Positions 45,826-51,060 of a DNA stretch of 51,060 nt are shown here, one piece after another. Each line of letters starts with the position of its first letter. The stretch's first letter is position 1. The DNA comes from Mangrovicoccus ximenensis (GTDB taxonomy: Bacteria > Pseudomonadota > Alphaproteobacteria > Rhodobacterales > Rhodobacteraceae), in assembly GCF_003056725.1 (NCBI RefSeq), contig NZ_QBKZ01000003.1:43642-94701 (forward strand), in the 5' to 3' direction. Below the pieces are notes generated by a model. It was not told the DNA's origin. It saw only the letters and a list, made by a program, of their open reading frames with translations, and made no database searches. The position numbers and the translations under genes are program-made.

Positions 45826-45928
45826 GGCGGGCAAACAGTCGTTGCTGATTGGCGTTGCCACCTCCAGTCTGGCCCTGCACGCGCCGTCGCAAATTGTCGC
45901 GGCGATTAAATCTCGCGCCGATCAACTG
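45815..45928 (+). pseudogene. lacI: E. coli lacI fragment
   Basis: Reads [20 protein letters not shown] then LHAPSQIVAAIKSRADQL, and the bases also match E. coli K-12 lacI as I recall it (GGCGGGCAAACAGTCGTTGC). lacI is common on vectors. It is not a host gene. Confidence 0.95.
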
Positions 45929-46107
<179 letters not shown>

Positions 46108-46151
46108 TAATTTCCCTTTGCTTTTGTGTAAACCTCAAAACTTTATCCCCC

Positions 46152-46268
46152 AATTTTGTTAGAGTAGTTTTAATTAAGTTATCGTTTTTTTAGTTTATTA
46201 TTTTGTTTTCGGTATTTAGGGTATTATAGATATTTAATAATTATTCGTTGAATATGTAATTGGAAGAG
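46152..46268. other. C-depleted block, 117 bases
   Basis: Three C, all in CpG. Confidence 0.85.
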
Positions 46269-46390
46269 CTTGGCGAAAAGTAGGGGCGGTTGCCCGCCCC
46301 CGCCCTATGAACTAGCGATGCTGTTCGGCTGAGGCGGGCGCGGCGTGGTCGCCACCCTTGGCCTCGCCACTATCACAGCAGGCAAGAGAC

Positions 46391-46488
46391 AACCTGGCGA
46401 ACTGAAACATCTTAGTAGCCAGAGGAAAAGAAAGCAAAAGCGATTCCCGTAGTAGCGGCGAGCGAAATGGGAGCAGCCTAAACCGTGA
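46391..46488 (+). rRNA. Plastid-type 23S rRNA fragment
   Basis: GAACTGAAACATCTTAGTAG then CCAGAGGAAAAGAAAGCAAA and AGCGATTCCCGTAGTAGCGG CGAGCGAAATGGGAGCAGCC match the 5' domain of chloroplast 23S rRNA. Confidence 0.82.
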
Positions 46489-46498
46489 CAACTGCTAT

Positions 46499-46602
46499 TA
46501 TCTTTAGTCCCAGTTCCTAACCCTAACCGGGTTTAAAAAGAATTTGGAAATAGCGGGAAAAGATCTTTACTCCCGGTTGGTGAGAACAACCGGGACTAAA
46601 CA
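46499..46602. mobile_element. Grass MITE-like inverted repeat fragment
   Basis: TTTAGTCCCAGTT at the left and CCCGGTTGGTGAGAACAACC GGGACTAAA at the right are the well-known grass DNA-transposon/MITE terminal phrase. Confidence 0.75.
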
Positions 46603-46615
46603 CCGAAAGCGCCGA

Positions 46616-46735
46616 GGCGTAATCCGCCAGTTTCCAGCCCTCGGCCATATGCGCCGCGATCAGCGCCTCGAAGCGCGCGACCTGCCGCTCGGCCGGGCTG
46701 GCCGGGCGCGTCCCCCGTTTCCCGGACAGTTTTGC
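46616..46735 (-). pseudogene. AraC-type regulator fragment
   Basis: Minus strand reads ERQVARFEALIAAHMAEGWK then LADYASA, like the first helix of the AraC DNA-binding domain. It is cut before the recognition helix. Confidence 0.45.
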
Positions 46736-46828
46736 GGCGGCGCTAAGCTTGCCTGTTGATCATGCCGCCGCCTTCATGCCGGGGCCCTCGTGGGCCTCGA
46801 CCGGTGTCCGTCCTCCGAGCGCCGCTTG

Positions 46829-46930
46829 GGATGGATTGGCTGACCAAGTTTAAGGGAGTCATCGATTGTGCGAATCGCACAGTCACCCTGACCAACGAGA
46901 AGGGAGAAACCGTGGTTTACAAATCTCTAG
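46829..46930 (+). pseudogene. Plant Ty3/gypsy protease-RT linker fragment
   Basis: Reads LGMDWLTKFKGVIDCANRTV then [14 protein letters not shown], the block between protease and reverse transcriptase in plant gypsy elements. Confidence 0.85.
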
Positions 46931-47390
46931 TCTCGCCGCCGTCTTCCGCGTCGGCATCAGCGCCTTGTTTGGTGTCGTTCGAACCATGCGCGTCGTCGTT
47001 GCTGCGATCGTCGTCGCGGCGCGCGTTCGCCGCCTCGTCCTGCGCACGCGGGCGCGAAGGTGAAGATGAGCGAGCGCCCGGCGCGGGCCGCCTCGGCGAA
47101 GGTCTGGAGCCAGAAGGCTTCGCGCAAGCGGATGAAGGGCTCGGAGCCAAAGTCGAACACTTTTATTAACATAATGACAACGAGCCCTTATTGCAGCTGA
47201 TGCTACTAAATCCGCTGCTCTTTTTTTGGTACCAACAATTAAGAAGCTTTTTCCCTGACTTGCTGCATCAAATGTCTCCTTTGATATCCTTTTACATGTG
47301 TATTAGCCTTGATCGTGTATTTTCTGCTTGCTTAGAGCGACCGTGTTGATATCCGGCTGGAGGCAGTTCACCTGATTGGGAGGCTGTGGT
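46931..47390. other. GC-rich then eukaryote-like fragments
   Basis: 46935-47155 contains minus-strand [20 protein letters not shown] and an Arg/Ala-rich piece, both unassigned. 47156-47345 is plant-like and AT-balanced, with no frame. 47346-47390 is a short bacterial piece. Confidence 0.4.
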
Positions 47391-47478
47391 GATCGAGAAG
47401 GGCCGCACGGTCTGGAGCGACAGCACCGCCGATCTGCGCGCCGCTCCGGAGGTCGCCGACCGCTACCTGTACGCCTGA
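47391..47478 (+). pseudogene. Branched-chain amino acid ABC ATPase (LivF) C-terminus
   Basis: Reads VIEKGRTVWSDSTADLRAAP then EVADRYLYA and a stop, as at the end of LivF-type ATPases. Confidence 0.65.
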
Positions 47479-47501
47479 ACGGGTGCGGCGGCGTCCGAGC
47501 A

Positions 47502-47606
47502 AAGATCCTGTCCGACGACACGCTCGTCGAACTGCTTCAGGCCAAGGGCTTCGACATCGCCCGCCGCACGGTGGCGAAATACCGCGAGGCGATGGGCATC
47601 GGCAGC
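47502..47606 (+). pseudogene. rpoN: Sigma-54 (RpoN) C-terminal fragment
   Basis: Reads KILSDDTLVELLQAKGFDIA then RRTVAKYREAMGI. ARRTVAKYRE is the RpoN box that binds the -24 promoter element. Confidence 0.88.
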
Positions 47607-47726
47607 TCAAAAAAAAATAAATTTTATAATATAAAAATTATACTTCAATAAAATTACTAAAAACACAAATTTTTAAAAATTTAAATATATTCTACAAAAA
47701 CATTAAATTTTATTTAATAAAAAACA
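47606..47726. other. G-free block, 121 bases
   Basis: No G after 47605 over about 121 bases. Confidence 0.85.
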
Positions 47727-48173
47727 GGGAACTGTTGCGCATCGGCGACAAACTGCGCGTCTCCGTCGTTCTCCATCTTTGTTCTAGGGTTAGTTAGAGA
47801 TGTGAGGAAAACAATTTGAAGATATGCTAGAGACAATTGTTTAATTTTATTTCTCCTTTCACAAATCATGTCATCAACATCATGGCAATGTGGCGCTCAT
47901 GTCTCCACATGCCGCATCTCAATTACCTTCCCAAAGGTAATTGCCCAACACTTTGCCTCCCATCAGATCGCGAACGTCAGCCAGCTTGCCGGTCACCGCC
48001 GCCGCCGCGGCCATCGCCGGCGACAACAGATGCGTACGCGCGCCAGGTCCCTGACGTCCAACTTCATATCAGTGTTGAACACTTAGTTTATTCTGTCATC
48101 CTGAATATCTGTTAACCTCTGCTCCGTCTCCACCCTTTGATGTGTAAATACCAGAGCAGCATGTAGTTGCTAC
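47727..48173. other. Mixed plant-like and GC-rich fragments
   Basis: 47770-47975 and 48050-48173 look like plant noncoding DNA. 47976-48049 is GC-rich. No feature is named. Confidence 0.35.
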
Positions 48174-48288
48174 ATTAAATGGAATCGAATGTAATTATCG
48201 AACGGAATCGAATGGTATTATTGAATGGAATTTAATGGAATTATTATTGAATGGATTTGAATGGAATTATTATTGAATGGAATTGAAG
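48174..48288. repeat. C-depleted human-type (GGAAT)n satellite, 115 bases
   Basis: Four C, all in CpG. Units such as GAATGGAATTATTATTGAAT equal GAATGGAATCATCATTGAAT after C-to-T change. Confidence 0.88.
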
Positions 48289-48394
48289 CTGCGCGCCGAG
48301 GGACGCGCGGCGGAGCAGGCGGACGGCAGATGGAGGCTGGCCGACTGAGGCAGAGCTTCAGGCCGGCTCGGGGGCGACGGCGCAGAGCGCATCG

Positions 48395-48520
48395 ACGAGA
48401 GCGGCACCGAGACGTTGCGGATCACGCCGAAGACACTGGCCAGCGCGCGGTCGGGATCGGTGTCCTGCGGGATCGCATTGACGTAGAAGGACGCCCGGGC
48501 GAAGCGGTCCGCCCCTTGAT
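48395..48520 (-). pseudogene. Choloylglycine hydrolase-family fragment
   Basis: Minus strand reads DRFARASFYVNAIPQDTDPD then RALASVFGVIRNVSVP, a conserved block of linear-amide C-N hydrolases. Confidence 0.65.
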
Positions 48521-48733
48521 TTTTTATTCGACATAGAATGAAGTAAGGATTATACATGTAGTTTTTAAAATTTAACCCTAAATTACATTTACTCTAGACT
48601 CTAAATTTCTAAAGACGAAACTAAGCCCGAAGCTGCCGAAGGCATCCGGGCTGTCGACGCCGAAGGCGCGGCCGATCCGCCCCGCCGCCGCCTGGCTGTC
48701 GAAGCTCGCGGCGCCGAGCGGGGTCAGCACCAG
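48521..48733. other. Plant-like then bacterial fragment
   Basis: 48521-48625 is AT-rich. 48626-48733 on the minus strand reads LVGLVLTPLGAASFDSQAAA, unassigned. Confidence 0.35.
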
Positions 48734-48853
48734 CCCCACTAAAATAAACAACAACATTCTCAAAAACTTCTTTAAAATATTTACAATAAACTCACAAAAT
48801 TAAACATACCTTTCCGTAAAACAATTTTAAAACACTCTATTTATAAAATCCCT
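48734..48853. other. G-depleted block, 120 bases
   Basis: One G, in the CpG of TTTCCGTAAA. Confidence 0.85.
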
Positions 48854-48962
48854 GACGAACTTCGTGAAAACCCGTCACAATTTCTTGATAAAGTGATTGA
48901 AGTGCGATACAATGATATTGTACAAAACAAAGATGAACCCGATTTTCATGCATTGTATTTGC
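48842..48962 (+). pseudogene. Possible phage DNA ligase fragment
   Basis: Reads IPDELRENPSQFLDKVIEVR then YNDIVQNKDEPDFHALYLP. K.IEVRYN is the OB-domain phrase of phage ATP-dependent ligases. Low-GC codons. Tentative. Confidence 0.4.
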
Positions 48963-49065
48963 CGCGCGGTGATCGAGCGCGACAGCGGCGACTGGGTCGG
49001 CCGCGTCGGCCCGCATCAGCCCGAGGGCTGGCCGGGAACGGAAATCGGCTGGGGCATCCAGCGCG
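48963..49065 (+). pseudogene. GNAT acetyltransferase middle fragment
   Basis: Reads VIERDSGDWVGRVGPHQPEG then WPGTEIGWGIQR, the acetyl-CoA-site region of RimJ/RimL-type GNATs. It could be the partner of 36721-36780. Confidence 0.7.
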
Positions 49066-49188
49066 GATTCGCCGGCCCGGCCAGCCAGTGCGGCAGGCTT
49101 TTTCCGGCCGCCCCGGCCTGTGCAGCGGCTGCGCCCGTCGCGGGATGGAGCTGCACCAGCTGGTCGATGGCGGCACCGGCAGCGGATT

Positions 49189-49304
49189 GCGAACCACCTG
49201 CGCATCCTCCGCCAGGCAAAGCTCGTCATCGGCGACCGTGACGGACGCTCCATCACCTACCGGCTGTTCGATGACCACGTCGTCGAGTTCTTCGACCAGG
49301 CACG
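49189..49304 (+). pseudogene. ArsR-family regulator fragment
   Basis: Reads ANHLRILRQAKLVIGDRDGR then SITYRLFDDHVVEFFDQA, the recognition helix and wing of ArsR-type repressors. Confidence 0.7.
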
Positions 49305-49409
49305 GTGACCCGGCCGTCCTGCATCAGCGCCACCCGGGCGATGCCGCGGGCCGGGTCGGTGACCGTCACCGCCTCGGCATCGGGCAGGCCGAAGAGCCGC
49401 TTGGCATGG

Positions 49410-49534
49410 TCTTCCCAAAATTTCAAATAAATATCTTTCGTCCTTTTAATTTAATATAATAAAAAATATTACCTTTAATATAATCAAAATTATATAACAT
49501 AATACTTCTTCTTAATACTATTATTTTTACACTT
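49410..49534. other. G-depleted block, 125 bases
   Basis: One G, in the CpG at 49440. Confidence 0.85.
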
Positions 49535-49644
49535 GAAGCCTCTGTGCTCTGCCTCCAGTTGCAACCAAAGCCTTGGATGGTTTCAGAGGTAATGGCTTAA
49601 GGAAAGGAGACGAACGGGTCTGGTTAAGTGGTGTGACCAATGAC

Positions 49645-49729
49645 ACGGCGCGCCGGTGGTCTGGGCGGCGGCGGGTATCGCGCACAGCGTCGTACCGGCA
49701 GCCACGGCGGCGATGATGAGGGTACGCAT
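49645..49729 (-). pseudogene. Signal-peptide fragment of an exported protein
   Basis: From ATG at 49729: MRTLIIAAVAAGTTLCAIPA then AAQTTGAP. GGAG precedes the start. The mature part is missing; 49535-49644 is an unrelated plant-like piece. Confidence 0.5.
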
Positions 49730-49758
49730 GACTTTACTCCTTTACTGACAGGCCACGG

Positions 49759-49874
49759 ATTTTCTTATTATATTTTATTATTTTAAATTCAATTTTCCCT
49801 ACATTCAATTTACCCCGATCAAATCAAAAATTAACAAACTACAACCCATATACCAAATCCAACTATTATCTAAT
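49759..49874. other. G-depleted block, 116 bases
   Basis: One G, in the CpG of TACCCCGATC. Confidence 0.85.
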
Positions 49875-50100
49875 GGCCGCTCCTGGCAGACCAGCTTTGC
49901 CGGGACGGCAGCGCGGATCACCGGCTGGCGTCCCGACGGGCCGGAAGCCGTCCTCCTCGAGCGGGGCAAGCGAGGGACAGCTGGCGATGGCCGCTCCTGG
50001 CAGACCAGCTTTGCCGGGACGCCGGCGCGGATCACCGGCTGGCGTCCCGGCGGGCCGGAAGCCGGCCTCCTCGAGCGGGGCAAGCGAGGGACAGCTGGCG
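49873..50100 (+). repeat. Tandem direct repeat, two 114-base units
   Basis: 49873-49986 and 49987-50100 differ at only a handful of bases. One frame reads RSWQTSFAGTAARITGWRPD. The unit is the same size as the other patches, so duplication of one read is likely. Confidence 0.85.
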
Positions 50101-50101
50101 C

Positions 50102-50208
50102 ATCCTGATGGTCTCGGCCAATGCCCAGGACGCGCAGGTCGGCGCGGTGCGCGAGGCGGGCGCGGCTCACGACGCCTTCCTGGCGAAGCCGGTGGAGGAG
50201 GGCGCGCT
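50102..50208 (+). pseudogene. Response-regulator receiver domain fragment
   Basis: Reads ILMVSANAQDAQVGAVREAG then AAHDAFLAKPVEE. The SA switch and the KP pair are receiver marks. The phosphorylated Asp region is absent. Confidence 0.65.
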
Positions 50209-50555
50209 CCTGAATCAAAGGACAGCCCTCCATGGACAGGAAGAAACATCCGGCGCAACCGTGTCCGCCCGAGTTCCGCGAGCGGGCAGGCCAGACGGCC
50301 ATCGACCATCCCGGCAGCCACGTGTCTCCTTCCAGAATGCCGCTATCGACCCGAACGCCCGCGCCCTGCGGCTCTTCCACCAGGAGCACCTCGCCGATAG
50401 CCGGACGGAAATCGGCGGCGGCATCCTCCGCACAGATGCGCACTGGCGGACATGGCTCGGGCGGCAGGGGGCAGCTCCGCTCCGGCCCGGGCGGCTGCCA
50501 GGGCCAGCCATCTTCGGTTCGGCGTTCTGCGCTGTTGCCGCTGGTGCGATCCGGC
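50209..50555. other. GC-rich fragments, one IS3-like
   Basis: 50232-50290 reads MDRKKHPAQPCPPEFRERAG, like an IS3 OrfA start. The rest holds minus-strand GEVLLVEEPQGAGVRVDSGI, unassigned. Confidence 0.4.
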
Positions 50556-50667
50556 CCCCCGACCTGGAAACCCACCAGTTCCTTCCGGCCCTCAGGCGTT
50601 GCCCCGATCACGACCAGCATGCATTCGGCCACGGGCTCCATCCGGGCCTGCAGGTAGACGCCGTCCG
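50556..50667 (-). pseudogene. IS256-family transposase fragment
   Basis: Minus strand reads DGVYLQARMEPVAECMLVVI then GATPEGRKELVGFQVG, a conserved mutator-type block containing the first catalytic Asp. Confidence 0.85.
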
Positions 50668-50763
50668 CCCGAAGGGGATGCCCTCGTCCTTCAGGAACGC
50701 CATCCGTTCCTGCCCGGCGAAGTCGCGGTCGGCCATCAGCAGGCGCGCCTTGGGCAGGTCGAA
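50668..50763 (-). pseudogene. IS4-type transposase fragment
   Basis: Minus strand reads FDLPKARLLMADRDFAGQER then MAFLKDEGIPFG, resembling the DREF.G..WL..L...GIPF block of IS4 transposases. It meets the IS256 piece head-on without a spacer. Confidence 0.55.
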
Positions 50764-51060
50764 AGCGGGCCAGCTGGCGCCGAACGTCCATCTCGTCCGC
50801 GACGTCCTCGAAGCGCGGCATCGGCGTCTTGGCAACCGGCGGCTCGGCCCGGCGCGGGCGGATGAACACGGCGGGGCTGCCGGTTTCTTCAGGGTCCGCG
50901 TGCCGGCCTGCATGGGGCGCCGCCCGGCCTCGCCTCGACCCGTCCCCCGGACGGTTCGCCGCTTCGCGGACCGGCGCGACCTCCCCGCCAGCAGCGGCGC
51001 AAGCTGAACGGCAACAGGGTGCCGGCGTCGAAGATCGGCGCCGTCGCCTGGCCGATGATC
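50764..51060. other. GC-rich fragments at the window end
   Basis: Short bacterial-looking pieces. The last ~60 bases on the minus strand read IIGQATAPIFDAGTLLPFSL, unassigned and cut by the window edge. Confidence 0.4.

Noticed and set aside
45815..45928. A host LacI-family regulator
   Set aside because: The bases are those of E. coli K-12 lacI and the piece is one patch long.
48842..48962. A phage gene showing a prophage in the tail
   Set aside because: Only one possible ligase fragment of about 40 codons, with no other phage gene nearby.

Overview
The first ~33.8 kb read as a coherent high-GC alphaproteobacterial chromosome segment, most likely Rhodobacterales. The signs are TRAP transporters, the acpS-lepB-rnc-era-DUF1491-recO neighbourhood, and a motB-flgE-flgK-flgL-flgI flagellar run. 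Genes are tightly packed with many 4-base start/stop overlaps.

Layout, 1-33.85 kb. (a) 286-5929, minus strand: a six-gene catabolic operon with an L-rhamnonate dehydratase, a DctPQM TRAP transporter, an SDR dehydrogenase and an FAH-type hydrolase. Together they fit uptake of a sugar acid and its breakdown by the non-phosphorylating L-rhamnonate route to pyruvate and lactate. A divergent LysR-type regulator (6041) is cut off part-way. (b) 6619-7401: yaaA. (c) 7.4-10.3 kb: a graveyard of decayed insertion sequences, namely an IS21-type element with broken istA and istB plus an IS5 fragment. (d) 10.3-16.3 kb: a polyamine-type ABC importer operon ending in a nucleoside phosphorylase, with a divergent LacI-family repressor and a 20-bp perfect palindrome between them. 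(e) 16.66-21.66 kb: acpS, lepB, rnc, era, DUF1491, paiB-like and recO. (f) 21.6-26.3 kb: a META-domain lipoprotein-like gene and the dTDP-L-rhamnose genes rmlC-rmlB-rmlD-(sulfotransferase, frameshifted)-rmlA. (g) 26.5-27.8 kb: an RgpF-like rhamnan protein and a small exported protein. (h) 28.0-33.85 kb: flagellar genes whose GC content falls steeply from flgE to flgI.

From 33.85 kb to the end the window stops behaving like a genome. It is a patchwork of pieces mostly ~90-130 bases long, with no gene longer than one patch. The sources I can recognise are: high-GC bacterial gene fragments (aconitase, rplB, gmd, rpoN, ETF-QO, xanthine dehydrogenase, IS ends, an Actinobacteria-like Fpg); plant plastid DNA (rpl33, ndhG, 23S rRNA); plant nuclear DNA (RPLP0 exon, RGGA-like, folate/biopterin transporter, ITS2, Ty3/gypsy pieces); and E. 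coli lacI. There are also 24 blocks almost lacking G or almost lacking C, in which the missing base survives almost only inside CpG. That is the fingerprint of bisulfite-converted, CpG-methylated DNA. Two blocks are clear converted primate Alu elements and three look like converted human-type (GGAAT)n satellite. I read 33.85-51.06 kb as an assembly or sequencing chimera, not a biological system. Nothing there should be treated as gene content of the host.

I found no tRNA gene, complete rRNA operon or CRISPR array. I did not find a convincing new biological system. The strongest unusual signal is the artefact itself; the best real biology is the rhamnonate operon, the ABC/phosphorylase operon with its palindrome, and the sulfotransferase inside the rml operon.
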